From positions 1-64,000 of the forward strand of contig CALZYE010000009.1 in the NCBI GenBank assembly GCA_945830395.1: a DNA stretch of 64,000 nt. Reading direction: 5' to 3'. This stretch comes from an uncultured Clostridia bacterium. GTDB taxonomy: Bacteria > Bacillota > Clostridia > Peptostreptococcales > Anaerovoracaceae. This document shows, piece by piece, positions 24,619-34,215 of this stretch; the first letter of the stretch is position 1, and every line of letters begins with the position of its first letter. The notes beneath the pieces were generated by a model. It had not been told where the DNA came from. It was given only the letters and a program-made list of their open reading frames with translations, and searched no databases. Both the position numbers and the translations under genes were made by a program.

Positions 24619-25173
24619 ATGAGTAAAGCAACTACAAAGATGGCTATTTCGCTTGCATTTAAGGAGTTGCTGTTAGAAAAACCGTTTAATAAGATAACCA
24701 TAAGTGACATATCTGACAGGTGCCAAATTAATCGTCAAACCTTCTATTATCACTTTCATGATATTCTGGAGCTTGCAGAGTGGATGTGCGAAACAGATGC
24801 TGAACGGGCGCTGAAGGAGAATATAACCTATGACACTTGGCAGGAAAGTTTTTTGGCTATTTTTGATATGATAAAGAAGGACAAGGCATTTATCGTAAAT
24901 ATCTATCATAATCTTCCGAGAGACTATTTATACCGATATTTGTATAGGGTCACATATCAGATTATATATGATGTACTTGAAGAAAAGACGGAGGGGATGG
25001 CGGTAAGACAAGAGGATAAGACATTCATCGCCAACTTCTATAAATACGGTTTTGTAGGCATTGTACTTGAGTGGATTGACGCAGGTATGAAAGAGAATCC
25101 GAAGCAGATTATCAGCAAACTCAACTTATTGATTCGGGGATCTTTTGAGCATGTACTCAATAATCAGAAATGA
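24619..25173 (+). CDS. TetR-family regulator (DhaS-like C-terminal)
   Basis: 184 residues from ATG 24619 behind AGAAGGAGAAG. The HTH reads ITISDISDRCQINRQTFYYHF. The C-terminal half, with FYKYGFVGIVLEWIDAGM and KENPKQIISKL, is the TetR_C group found in DhaS-like regulators. Target may be the surface protein downstream, which has a 10-8-10 dyad at 25250-25277 in its promoter region. Confidence 0.88.
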   Translation: MSKATTKMAISLAFKELLLEKPFNKITISDISDRCQINRQTFYYHFHDILELAEWMCETDAERALKENITYDTWQESFLAIFDMIKKDKAFIVNIYHNLPRDYLYRYLYRVTYQIIYDVLEEKTEGMAVRQEDKTFIANFYKYGFVGIVLEWIDAGMKENPKQIISKLNLLIRGSFEHVLNNQK

Positions 25174-25249
25174 AACAAAAGGAAGATGAACTGTTTTGAT
25201 GTCCGGAAGCGGATGAATTTTTTAAATGAATGAAATAATGCAAATCTTA

Positions 25250-25277
25250 TGTCAATAAATGTAGACTTTTATTGACA
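25250..25277. promoter_or_regulatory. Perfect 10-bp inverted repeat upstream of the surface protein
   Basis: TGTCAATAAA (25250-25259) and TTTATTGACA (25268-25277) with an 8-base spacer, just ahead of TATACT at 25286-25291. The size fits a dimeric regulator, perhaps the adjacent TetR protein. Confidence 0.5.
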
Positions 25278-25411
25278 TTGTATGTTATACTTTAGGTGCT
25301 ATAAAAATAGTTAAAATTGCATGTGCTTTGAGTTGTAAATATTTGTCTGATTTAATATACAGCATAGATATATATGTGATTGAAAGGAAATTCAAAAAGG
25401 AGGAAGATAAT

Positions 25412-28400
25412 ATGAGTTTAAAACACAGTTTAAAGAAATGCTGTCAGACATTTGTTGTGATGCTGCTGGCTGTCTTGATGTGTTTTTCCGGGGCTTTTGC
25501 AGACCCACAAGTTTTTGCAGGCGCCAAGGCTAATGTTGACTTGACTTTAAACGCAAAGAATCCGGAAATCAAATCGGGAACGACAGGTGTGTATGAGCTG
25601 GATGTGAAGATAGCCGGTTCTCAGGAAAGCATTCAGGAAAATTTTAAAGGCAGTGCAAAGTTGAAAGTGCAGCTCCCGTCGGGAGAGGCAGTTGAATACT
25701 ACGACCTGCAGACCAAGGTTGAAGACCTTGCCATAGAGGGAGTAGTTCCGGAATATGATGAAGGAGCAAGAACTCTTACATATACTTTTAAGAAGCCGGA
25801 AACCGGAATTTCGGGTAAGGTATACATCGGAATTACGACCAAGAACGGCATTACGCCTAACGACCGCAAACTTACGGCATCAGCCGTAATGGTTGACGGC
25901 GAGGAGAAAGGCAAGGCGCAAAGTGAAGATGCTTCGATAAATGTCAAAGCCTCTTATGCCCAGAGCATTTCAAAGGAATATCTTTATGTGGAGAAAGATC
26001 ATGCGCTGAACGCAGCCCGTCCGGGAGACGAAGTTGTGTGGAAAATCAAGGCGGCGGTGACACTTCCTGCAACAGGTGGAATTTATATGAAACCTGGCTC
26101 CGATATCATTATTGAGGATAAGCTGGATTCCAGACTTACCTATGTCAGTTCCAAGGTTACTTCGGGAGAAGCGCTTGTCAGCACCGATAATAACAGCGGT
26201 ACACTGAGATGGACCCTCAAGGCTCCTGAACTTGCAAAGCAGCAGGGCAAGGAATATCTGTTTACCACAGAACTTGAGGTAGTGACAAAGACAAGTGAAG
26301 CTATAGACAAATACACCAAAATTCCAAACTCTGCCAAATTGAAAACGATTAATTTGTTCGGCGAAGAGGTGACGAAGGATTCAAATGCGGCAAATGCTGT
26401 TGTAGTGCCTACGGGTGTGCCTATGATTACAAATGACGGCGCTTATTTCCCACCTGTCGTATTCGGTCCTGCAAGCGGCGCAGGAGCAATCGGAGGTTAC
26501 GGCAATATCAACCCGAACCCTGCAGTAGTTGATACTGAACGCTTGGTTTTTGAAGAGCGGTATTTTATAGGATTGCAATCCGGGGAAGTATTGACTGACG
26601 AGGGTGGCAATGTACTGAGTAGCAGTGAATGGAATATCGAAAAGGTGCTTAATGAAGGATATAAGCAGTATGTGACCGAGTATACTTTTGACAGCGACAA
26701 GCTGGAGTTCGGTTCACTGGCGGTTTTCGTGCCGTGCTCATACTATTATTCTACTATTGCCCGTGACAAACTCAGAGTAGTACCTAAGACTACACTTACC
26801 GTTAAGCTGAAGGACGGCTCCACAAAGAGCACAGTTGTAAATTTTGACAGCGTGGACAAAACTTACGGATATGTGCGCGTAGGTCGAGGCGATTTAGGGC
26901 TTAATGACGGCGATAAAGTGACAAGTTACAGCGTGACTTATAAAAACGATGATGGCAGCACTATATTCGGGGGTGCGCATTTCAGCACTCACTCAATTCT
27001 GTATCCTAAAAAGGGAGTAGAAGGTGAGGTGTGGTGGAAACCGTCTTTTGTGGCTACACTTGCAGACGGAAAGGTTATACGCAGAACCGGCGGAGATACG
27101 ACCACACCTACAGGAAAACGCACTGCTACCGTCGTAGCCAAAGAACCTTCATCGCCTGTTGTCAGAGGAAGCGTGTCATTTGTTGAAAAGGACGGAAATG
27201 TAATAAAAACAGGAGATAACAAGGTTCAGTTATTCTTCAACAACTTCAGCACTTCCCGTGCAGAACTCAGAAAAGATATAAGTGCGACGGTACTTCTTCC
27301 TGCCGGAGTCAAGGTTAAAGGCGATGGAGCTGCAGTATATAAGCTTGCTTCAGGGCGTGCGATGACTCTCGAAGAAAAGAGTATAAAGGGCAGCTTTAAG
27401 GTAATTGATAACGACTACAAAGGAACAGGCCGGCAGCTTGCAAAGGTTGTGTGGGATGTAGAAAGTCTTAGTCCTTCCGAGCGATTGGAGTTGGATTTTG
27501 ATGTAAATATTTCGGAAAATTCACCGGATGATCTTCAGCTTAAAGCATATGGAATGAGTTCCACAGATACGAAGCTGAAAACTGATGCCGCAAATGTTAC
27601 CATAGAACCTGACACAGACGATGTGGATAAGAACGGTGATTCGACTCAGGATCGTGCTGCGGTGCATTCAGAGTATGTGAAATACTCAAGAGAAGACTTG
27701 AAGATTAAGAAATATGTTAAAGGAAGTCTCGACACTAAGTATTCGACATTTGGCCATGTTACGCCGGGTGAAGACATAGACTACAAATTAGAGATGACAA
27801 ATACCACAGGTAAGGACATATTTAAACTCGGATTTGTTGATATACTACCGGGTGTAGGGGATCTTGGCATTGTAGACGGAACCCTCCGCGGCAGTGCATT
27901 TACTCCCGTCCTGAAAGGAGTAATTCAGCTTCCTGACAGCTGGAAGAATAAAGTGGATGTATATTACAGTAAATCTCAAAATCCGAAAAGAGATGCCCTG
28001 TATTCTAAGGTAACATATCCTGCGGGTGCGTATAAGCATGTGGATCCTGCAGGTGCGGAAGACCCTGCATGGACAAAGGATACTGAAAGATGGACATCGG
28101 ACGACTGGTCCAAGGTCCGCAGCTTTAAGATTGAACTTAAAGACGGTGTTTCGTGGGTAAAAGGGCAGGATATTACCCTTGACTTCACTATGAAGGCGCC
28201 GAAGGAAGACAAGGTGGATTCGGGATTGCTCTTTGAAGGAACGCCGGGCAGAACCGAAGAAATCGAAGAGAAAGCTGCGTGGAACTCCTTTGCCGTAACC
28301 ATTAACGGCTTGCTTCCTACCGAACCTGAGAGAGTAGGGGTTATACTTTCAAAGGTTAAGGGTGAGCCTGTGGAAGTTGCTTATTATATCAAAGGCACTT

Positions 28401-29170
28401 CAACAAAATTGCAGCCAAATAAAGACTTGGTAAAGAATCAGTATGTAGGTACTTCTTACAGCGTACCGAAATCCGCTGAGAATGATTCTTCTCTGCTTCC
28501 TAAGGAATTAAAGGATAAAGACGGAAAAGTCTATGAGCTGGTATCTACGGATGTAAAACCTGACGGCGATTACCCTGCAGCCAATGACTTAAGCGGGAAA
28601 AAGACCACCGTAAAATCTTCGCCTGCAGAAGGCAAAGTTACGAAAGAATATCAGGTGATTAATTATGACTATGCACCTAAGAAAGGCGGAGAAGTAGTTG
28701 TTAAGTATGTAATTGAGGGTACCGATGAGACTCTTGAGAATCCGGCGGTAAAGGAAAAGGACAAGGACGGCAATTATGTAGTCAAAAAGTCAGGAACTCA
28801 AGTCGGAACAGACTACGATACGAGAAACAAGACTTTCATGCCGAAGAAACTTGTGAAAAACGGTAAGACATATGTTTTGACCAAACGCAGGGTAGATCCG
28901 AAAACGGACCCTGTAAAAGGAAAGGTTACTGAAGAGAAGCAGACCGTAATTTACGAGTACAAGTTAGTAAAGGGGAAGAAGCCTGCCCCTGACCAACCGA
29001 ATAAACCGAATGGTAAAAAACCTGAGAAGCCTTCCTCTGACAAACAGAGGAATACGCAAGGTGTAAACACGGGAGATGCAACAGGCATCGAAGGATATTA
29101 CATATTGCTGCTGGGAACGGTTGCGGCACTGATGCTCGTAATTATGCAACGACGCAGAAAGATGAAATAA
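25412..29170 (+). CDS. Large cell-surface protein with MucBP-like repeats and NTGD anchor
   Basis: About 1252 residues from ATG 25412 behind AAGGAGG. Signal peptide with AVLMCFSGAFADP. The body has strand-rich domains resembling adhesins (DUF11-like regions around 140-300 and 750-870, e.g. HVTPGEDIDYKLEMTNTTGK). The last 250 residues hold two MucBP-like repeats (VEVAYYIKGTSTKL, VVVKYVIEGTDETL), then a Pro/Lys spacer. C terminus: GVNTGDATG, a hydrophobic helix and a basic RRRKMK tail, a noncanonical sorting signal (NTGD rather than LPXTG). Likely wall-anchored adhesin or matrix binder. Its promoter region carries a 10-bp inverted repeat. Confidence 0.88.
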   Translation: MSLKHSLKKCCQTFVVMLLAVLMCFSGAFADPQVFAGAKANVDLTLNAKNPEIKSGTTGVYELDVKIAGSQESIQENFKGSAKLKVQLPSGEAVEYYDLQTKVEDLAIEGVVPEYDEGARTLTYTFKKPETGISGKVYIGITTKNGITPNDRKLTASAVMVDGEEKGKAQSEDASINVKASYAQSISKEYLYVEKDHALNAARPGDEVVWKIKAAVTLPATGGIYMKPGSDIIIEDKLDSRLTYVSSKVTSGEALVSTDNNSGTLRWTLKAPELAKQQGKEYLFTTELEVVTKTSEAIDKYTKIPNSAKLKTINLFGEEVTKDSNAANAVVVPTGVPMITNDGAYFPPVVFGPASGAGAIGGYGNINPNPAVVDTERLVFEERYFIGLQSGEVLTDEGGNVLSSSEWNIEKVLNEGYKQYVTEYTFDSDKLEFGSLAVFVPCSYYYSTIARDKLRVVPKTTLTVKLKDGSTKSTVVNFDSVDKTYGYVRVGRGDLGLNDGDKVTSYSVTYKNDDGSTIFGGAHFSTHSILYPKKGVEGEVWWKPSFVATLADGKVIRRTGGDTTTPTGKRTATVVAKEPSSPVVRGSVSFVEKDGNVIKTGDNKVQLFFNNFSTSRAELRKDISATVLLPAGVKVKGDGAAVYKLASGRAMTLEEKSIKGSFKVIDNDYKGTGRQLAKVVWDVESLSPSERLELDFDVNISENSPDDLQLKAYGMSSTDTKLKTDAANVTIEPDTDDVDKNGDSTQDRAAVHSEYVKYSREDLKIKKYVKGSLDTKYSTFGHVTPGEDIDYKLEMTNTTGKDIFKLGFVDILPGVGDLGIVDGTLRGSAFTPVLKGVIQLPDSWKNKVDVYYSKSQNPKRDALYSKVTYPAGAYKHVDPAGAEDPAWTKDTERWTSDDWSKVRSFKIELKDGVSWVKGQDITLDFTMKAPKEDKVDSGLLFEGTPGRTEEIEEKAAWNSFAVTINGLLPTEPERVGVILSKVKGEPVEVAYYIKGTSTKLQPNKDLVKNQYVGTSYSVPKSAENDSSLLPKELKDKDGKVYELVSTDVKPDGDYPAANDLSGKKTTVKSSPAEGKVTKEYQVINYDYAPKKGGEVVVKYVIEGTDETLENPAVKEKDKDGNYVVKKSGTQVGTDYDTRNKTFMPKKLVKNGKTYVLTKRRVDPKTDPVKGKVTEEKQTVIYEYKLVKGKKPAPDQPNKPNGKKPEKPSSDKQRNTQGVNTGDATGIEGYYILLLGTVAALMLVIMQRRRKMK

Positions 29171-29201
29171 ACTTCGATTGAATTTAATTGAAGATGTATA
29201 G

Positions 29202-29240
29202 ATATATGAGCCATAAATTTTGTGGCTCATATATTTTTTA
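29202..29240 (+). terminator. Terminator of the surface-protein gene
   Basis: ATATATGAGCC (29202-29212) pairs with GGCTCATATAT (29224-29234), then a T run. Confidence 0.85.
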
Positions 29241-29360
29241 TTGACGCAAATCTACAGTCCATGGAGACGATGACTATTTTGTTTGGCGATTTAAAATTAA
29301 GGGTAAATATACCTCGAAATTATTGAGCTTAGATAAAATTTATAACGAAGAGGGTCTTTA

Positions 29361-30044
29361 ATGAATAATTTTAGTATAGAAGAAATTTTGGAGGGTCGTT
29401 TACCGTTTTGGAACAGCCTTGATGCAGAGGACAAATCTTTGATATTGTCAGGAACGGTTAAAGAGCATTTTGATAAAGGAGATATTATTAACAGGAATTT
29501 TGAGGGCTGCCGCGGGACTATGATGCTCCTGTCAGGTCAAATCAGAGTGTACATAGTCTCCGAGGAGGGAAGAGAGGTTACCCTCTACAGGCTGCGAGCA
29601 GGTGAGAACTGTGTTTTGTCTGCAGCTTGCCTGCTTGAGTCTATAGTCTTTGATGTAATAATCCAATCCGTGGAAGGTTCTGAAATGCTTGTAATCCCTA
29701 CATCTGTGCTGAACAGGATCATTGAAAAAAATCCTGCTGTAGAACTTTTTCTTGCCAAGACAGCCAATGAAAGATTCTCAGAAGTTATGTGGACCATGCA
29801 GCAAATCCTCTTTATGGGGGCTGACAGAAGAGTTGCAGCTTTTTTATGGGAAGAACTGAAAAAAAGCAATGGGGATGGGACTAATGTGTTGGCGTATACC
29901 CACGATGAGATTGCAAAATACATCGGAAGCGCCAGAGAGGTTGTGACAAGGATTCTGAAATATTTTGCCGATGAAGAGGCAGTGACTTTAAGAAGAGGAA
30001 AAATAGAAATCACCGATATAGAAAAGTTGAAAAAATATCTGTAA
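29361..30044 (+). CDS. Crp/Fnr-family regulator
   Basis: 227 residues. Cyclic-nucleotide-like beta barrel at about 30-125 (MMLLSGQIRVYIVSEEGREV and LRAGENCVLSAACLL), a dimer helix and an HTH with YTHDEIAKYIGSAREVVTRIL near residue 180. It lacks the N-terminal four-Cys set of FNR but has Cys at ENCVLSAAC; the ligand is unknown. The dyad GTTACA-N7-TGTAAC at 30125-30143, in front of the rhodanese gene, is a candidate site. Confidence 0.9.
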   Translation: MNNFSIEEILEGRLPFWNSLDAEDKSLILSGTVKEHFDKGDIINRNFEGCRGTMMLLSGQIRVYIVSEEGREVTLYRLRAGENCVLSAACLLESIVFDVIIQSVEGSEMLVIPTSVLNRIIEKNPAVELFLAKTANERFSEVMWTMQQILFMGADRRVAAFLWEELKKSNGDGTNVLAYTHDEIAKYIGSAREVVTRILKYFADEEAVTLRRGKIEITDIEKLKKYL

Positions 30045-30124
30045 CCTTTTCAAAATCGCCGAAAATATACCTCTTTGCCTGCCGTACATGTAAAATTTAA
30101 ATTTTTTTGTTTTTGTGTGACTCA

Positions 30125-30157
30125 GTTACATACCGAGTGTAACGATATTGTTATAAT
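30125..30157 (+). promoter_or_regulatory. Crp/Fnr-type operator and promoter of the rhodanese genes
   Basis: GTTACA (30125-30130) and TGTAAC (30138-30143), a perfect dyad with a 7-base spacer, 8 bases before TATAAT at 30152-30157. Consistent with regulation by the adjacent Crp/Fnr protein. The rest of 30158-30299 is leader without a gene, ending in AGGAGG. Confidence 0.55.
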
Positions 30158-30299
30158 GATGCCATAATAACTACTCTTTCAAATTTGCGAAATTAAGAGG
30201 GAACCGAATTGATATTTTTTCGTCCGGGGACAGAATCGTGCAGCAAAATATTTGCAGCAATAAAAATTCGGCAGGATAACAATTTAGGAGGATGATAAT

Positions 30300-30617
30300 A
30301 TGGGTTTATTCAGTTTTTTAAGAGGTGCAAACATTAACGACGGAGTACAGCAGTTTGATGACACGGAAGGGGCGGTGCTTGTGGATGTAAGGGGCAAAGA
30401 TGAATACAGGCAGGGACATATCCCGGGAAGTGTAAATGTTCCGCTGCAGAGCCTTACAAACATAAAAAAATATGCAGGTAAAGATACACCGCTGTTTGTG
30501 TACTGTCTGAGCGGCGCCAGAAGCGGAAGGGCTGTAGGCATGCTGGTGGATATGGGTTATAAAACAGTAACGAATATAGGCGGAATTGCATCATATAGAG
30601 GAGAGATAGAGAGGTAG
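30300..30617 (+). CDS. Rhodanese-domain protein
   Basis: 105 residues, a single rhodanese domain: VDVRGKDEYRQGHIPGSVNVPL and the active-site loop YCLSGARSGR with Cys69. Binds or moves sulfane sulfur as persulfide. The next gene starts 3 bases after its stop. Confidence 0.95.
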   Translation: MGLFSFLRGANINDGVQQFDDTEGAVLVDVRGKDEYRQGHIPGSVNVPLQSLTNIKKYAGKDTPLFVYCLSGARSGRAVGMLVDMGYKTVTNIGGIASYRGEIER

Positions 30618-30620
30618 CTT

Positions 30621-32315
30621 ATGAAGATTTTAATTGTTGGAGGTGTTGCAGGAGGTGCGACGGCAGCTGCCAGAATACGCCGTTTAAGCGAGAGCGCGGA
30701 AATAATCGTTTTTGAAAAATCGGGATATGTTTCTTATGCCAACTGTGGACTTCCGTATTACATAGGAGATGTTATCACAGACAAGAAGGAACTCACTCTT
30801 CAGACTCCGGAGGGCTTTAAAAACAGATTCAATGTGGATGTAAGGGTTAATAGTGAAGTCGTTTCCATAGATAAAGAGTATAAGACTGTGGAGGTAAAGA
30901 ATCTCAGAACAGGGCAGACATACACGGAAACATACGACAAGCTGATCCTTTCTCCGGGAGCAAGGCCTGCAGTGCCTAAGCTTTCGGGTGTTGACATCGA
31001 TAGGGTTTTTACGCTTAGAACGGTGGAAGACACTTTCAAGATAAAGGAATTTGTAGATCGTGAAAAACCGAGGACCGCCGTCCTTGCCGGAGGAGGTTTC
31101 ATAAGCCTTGAGATGGCGGAAAACCTGATTGAGATGGGAGTGGAAGTTACCATAGTGCAGAGACCTAAGCAAGTTTTTCCTTTGCTCGATGAAGATATGG
31201 TTTCTATGGTTCACGGACTGCTGAAGAAGCACGGTGCAAAGCTGAGGCTGCAAAGTACCGTTACAGGATTTGAAAAAGACGGTGAAAGCCTTAACACGCT
31301 CATTGAAAATGATGCACCTGTTAAATCGGATATGGTTATTTTGGCAATAGGAGTTACTCCCGATTCCAAACTTGCAAAAGATGCGGGGCTTGAACTGGGA
31401 TTGAAAGGAAGTATTGCAGTCAATGACCGTATGGAAACTTCGGAAAAAGATATCTACGCAGTGGGAGATGCAATACAGGTTAAACATTTTGTCACCGGAG
31501 AAGATGCGGTCATCTCTCTTGCAGGCCCTGCAAATAAACAGGGAAGAATTGCTGCCGACAATGTTTGCGGAGGAGACAGCAGATATTTGGGTTCTCAAGG
31601 TTCATCAGTAATTAAGCTGTTTGATATGACTGTTGCAACCACGGGAATTAATGAAAAAACCGCAAAAGCCATGAATTTGGACTATGATTATGTCGTTCTT
31701 TCCCCGAATTCCCATGCGGGATATTATCCGGGTGCCAAGGCGATGACTATGAAGGTTATCTATGAGAAAAGCACCTTGAAAATTTTGGGTGCGCAGATTA
31801 TAGGTTCGGAAGGTGTTGACAAGAGAATAGATGTTTTGGCAACGGCAATACATGCAGGAGTCAATGCAGTTCAGCTAAAGGACTTGGATTTGGCATATGC
31901 ACCGCCTTATTCGTCGGCAAAAGATCCCGTAAACATGGCGGGATTTATGATAGAGAATATATCCACCGGAAAGGTTAAACAGTTCAGATATGATGAAGTT
32001 CAGGAGCTTTGTCAGAGAGATGATGTAACTTTGTTGGACACAAGAACGAAAAAAGAGGTGTCAGGGGGAAGTATAGAAGGATTTAGAAATATACCCGTAG
32101 ACCGGCTGAGAGACAGACTTCAAGAACTTCCTAAGGATAAACCCGTATATGTCATTTGCCAGAGCGGCGTGCGAAGCTATCTGGCGTGCAGAATGTTGAC
32201 GGAACACGGCTTTGACGCATACAACTTTACGGGAGGTTACAGATTCTATAAGGCGGTAAATGACGAACGCATGTCATCAGAAGCTTCTTATAGCTGTGGA
32301 ATGGACAGAAGATAG
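30621..32315 (+). CDS. CoA-disulfide reductase / NADH-sulfur oxidoreductase with C-terminal rhodanese
   Basis: 564 residues. FAD-binding GGVAGGATAAARIRR at the N terminus, the redox Cys42 in YANCGLPYY, a pyridine-nucleotide GGGFISLEMAE motif at about 158, and the FAD site VGDAI. A rhodanese domain follows after about 460, with Cys in VICQSGVRSY. Such fusions reduce CoA disulfide or polysulfide. It likely forms a sulfur-handling unit with the rhodanese upstream. Confidence 0.95.
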   Translation: MKILIVGGVAGGATAAARIRRLSESAEIIVFEKSGYVSYANCGLPYYIGDVITDKKELTLQTPEGFKNRFNVDVRVNSEVVSIDKEYKTVEVKNLRTGQTYTETYDKLILSPGARPAVPKLSGVDIDRVFTLRTVEDTFKIKEFVDREKPRTAVLAGGGFISLEMAENLIEMGVEVTIVQRPKQVFPLLDEDMVSMVHGLLKKHGAKLRLQSTVTGFEKDGESLNTLIENDAPVKSDMVILAIGVTPDSKLAKDAGLELGLKGSIAVNDRMETSEKDIYAVGDAIQVKHFVTGEDAVISLAGPANKQGRIAADNVCGGDSRYLGSQGSSVIKLFDMTVATTGINEKTAKAMNLDYDYVVLSPNSHAGYYPGAKAMTMKVIYEKSTLKILGAQIIGSEGVDKRIDVLATAIHAGVNAVQLKDLDLAYAPPYSSAKDPVNMAGFMIENISTGKVKQFRYDEVQELCQRDDVTLLDTRTKKEVSGGSIEGFRNIPVDRLRDRLQELPKDKPVYVICQSGVRSYLACRMLTEHGFDAYNFTGGYRFYKAVNDERMSSEASYSCGMDRR

Positions 32316-32405
32316 ATAAATAAATCGGCAGATTCAGACTCGTTTTGACTATACATAACAAATAAATAATGTGACGGAGTACTTCGTTACGATTCGGTAA
32401 TAAAT

Positions 32406-32434
32406 AAGCTGCAGCCCTGTAAGGTTGCAGCTTT
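32406..32434. terminator. Terminator between the reductase and the proline symporter
   Basis: AAGCTGCAGCC (32406-32416) pairs with GGTTGCAGCTT (32423-32433), then TTTG; the complement has a similar A/T context so both converging genes may use it. Confidence 0.75.
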
Positions 32435-32487
32435 TGAATTTTATAAAAGATTTCTTAATAGAGTTTATAGACTTTGTCAAAATCTAA

Positions 32488-34026
32488 CTATGAGCCCAAG
32501 TTAGCCTTGTATCTGTCATACTCCTCCTGAACCGCATGCTCAGGAGCGCCTGTAAGTTTGCTCACCACAAAGACTGCAAGCAATGCGAACAAGAAGGCAG
32601 GAAGCAGCTCATAAGTATCCCATAGACCTCCCATAGGTCTGATTGCATATTTCCAAAGGAAAATCATTACAGCTCCTGCGAGAAGTCCTGCAAGGGCGCC
32701 GTATTTGTTGGAGTTCTTCCAGAACAGCGCGCATAACACTACAGGTCCGAAGGTGGCGCCGAAACCGCCCCAGGCGAAAGATACAATTTCAAACACCGAG
32801 TTGTCAGGGTCTGCCGCAAGGACTATTCCGATTACGGCGATTGAAAGGACTGTGAGTCTTGAAATAAGAATTGCTTTTTTCTCGCTCATTTGTATTTTCA
32901 AAAAATCTCTTGCGATGTTTTGGCTGACTCCCGAGGAAGCTGCCAAAAGCTGTGAATCCGCAGTTGACATGGTAGCTGCCAGTATTCCGGCAAGAATAAG
33001 TCCTGCAAGCAGTGAGAATATGGAGCCGTGGCTGCTTAGAAGATGGGCTATTTTTACGATTATCGTTTCTGATGTTGCCCCTTCCAAATATGGAATCGTA
33101 CCGTTTGCGGTCATGCCGCTTCCCACAATACCTATGATAACGGCAACTCCCAGAGAAATTACAACCCAAATCGTTGCAACTCTTCTTGATAAAGTCAGTT
33201 TGTTTTTATCACCTATCGCCATGAATCGCAGTAATATGTGAGGCATTCCGAAATATCCCAGTCCCCAGGCAAAGGTGCTGAGCACATTTAAAAAATTATA
33301 TGGAGCTGAGGCTTTAGCTTCCGGCTCGTATGTATTTAGAAAGCTCAGATATCCCGGCATACTTTTTGCGTTTGAGATAACGCTGTCCACACCCCCCGCA
33401 AGGTATGTTCCGTACCATAAGATAACTACCAGTGCTATTGACATTATTATGCTCTGGATAAGGTCTGTCGTACTGGCTGCAAGAAAACCTCCAAGTGCGG
33501 TGTACCCTACGATTACGGCGGCGCTTACGATCATTGCCCGGAAATAATCAACTCCGAATAAGGTGCTGAAAAGTTTTCCGCATGCTGCAAATCCCGATGC
33601 GGTATATGGGATAAAGAAAATTATTATCATTACGGCAGCAAAGAAGTTCAAGATATTTTTCTTATCGTGATAACGCTTGCTGAAAAATTCCGGAATTGTA
33701 ATTGCGCCTATTTGATGAGTATATGTACGAATTCTCTTTGCAATCAAAAGCCAGTTAACATATGTACCGATGGCAAGACCGATGGCTGTCCATGAAGCGC
33801 TTGCAACGCCGCTTAAATACGCAACGCCGGGAAGCCCCATCAGAAGCCAGCTGCTCATGTCTGATGCTTCTGCGCTCATTGCTGTTACGAAAGGACCCAG
33901 GGTCCTTCCTCCGAGATAAAAATCTCCGGCATCCTCGTTCTTCTTTGAAAAATATATTCCGATTCCAAGCATCCCCAAAAGATAAAGGGCGATTGCCGTC
34001 ATCATCAGTATGTCGTTTGAACTCAT
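32488..34026 (-). CDS. putP: Sodium/proline symporter
   Basis: 512 residues from ATG 34026 behind GGAGG (9 bases); 34041 is an alternative start. Sodium:solute symporter family with 13 predicted helices; PutP-specific features are AGDFYLGGRTLGPFVTAMSAEASDMSSWLLMG at the N terminus, GYTALGGFLA and TMSTADSQLLAASS. Takes up proline as nutrient or osmolyte. A TetR regulator lies immediately upstream. Confidence 0.93.
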   Translation of the reverse strand: MSSNDILMMTAIALYLLGMLGIGIYFSKKNEDAGDFYLGGRTLGPFVTAMSAEASDMSSWLLMGLPGVAYLSGVASASWTAIGLAIGTYVNWLLIAKRIRTYTHQIGAITIPEFFSKRYHDKKNILNFFAAVMIIIFFIPYTASGFAACGKLFSTLFGVDYFRAMIVSAAVIVGYTALGGFLAASTTDLIQSIIMSIALVVILWYGTYLAGGVDSVISNAKSMPGYLSFLNTYEPEAKASAPYNFLNVLSTFAWGLGYFGMPHILLRFMAIGDKNKLTLSRRVATIWVVISLGVAVIIGIVGSGMTANGTIPYLEGATSETIIVKIAHLLSSHGSIFSLLAGLILAGILAATMSTADSQLLAASSGVSQNIARDFLKIQMSEKKAILISRLTVLSIAVIGIVLAADPDNSVFEIVSFAWGGFGATFGPVVLCALFWKNSNKYGALAGLLAGAVMIFLWKYAIRPMGGLWDTYELLPAFLFALLAVFVVSKLTGAPEHAVQEEYDRYKANLGS

Positions 34027-34060
34027 AATAAAAGCCTCCATTCATTTTCTGTTTGAAGGC

Positions 34061-34114
34061 ATTATAACATAACTTTTATTAGACTGAAACACAGAATTTA
34101 GTTCAGACTAAATT
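34061..34114 (-). promoter_or_regulatory. putP promoter with 20-bp palindromic operator
   Basis: On the minus strand TATAAT is at 34061-34066. A 20-bp perfect inverted repeat, AATTTAGT-TCAG-ACTAAATT, at 34095-34114 lies just upstream of the expected -35 region. The TetR gene at 34216-34797 is the obvious candidate to bind it. Confidence 0.6.
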
Positions 34115-34215
34115 GCATAATAAATCGTAAATGATTACAATAAAATACTGAAGTTTGAATATAAAAATATTAAACTTAAATATAGACTAAAATCACTACA
34201 TAAAATAAAATATTT

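Noticed and set aside
30684..31598. 304-residue minus-strand ORF opposite the CoA-disulfide reductase
   Set aside because: Antisense shadow; the plus frame has clear FAD and Cys42 motifs.
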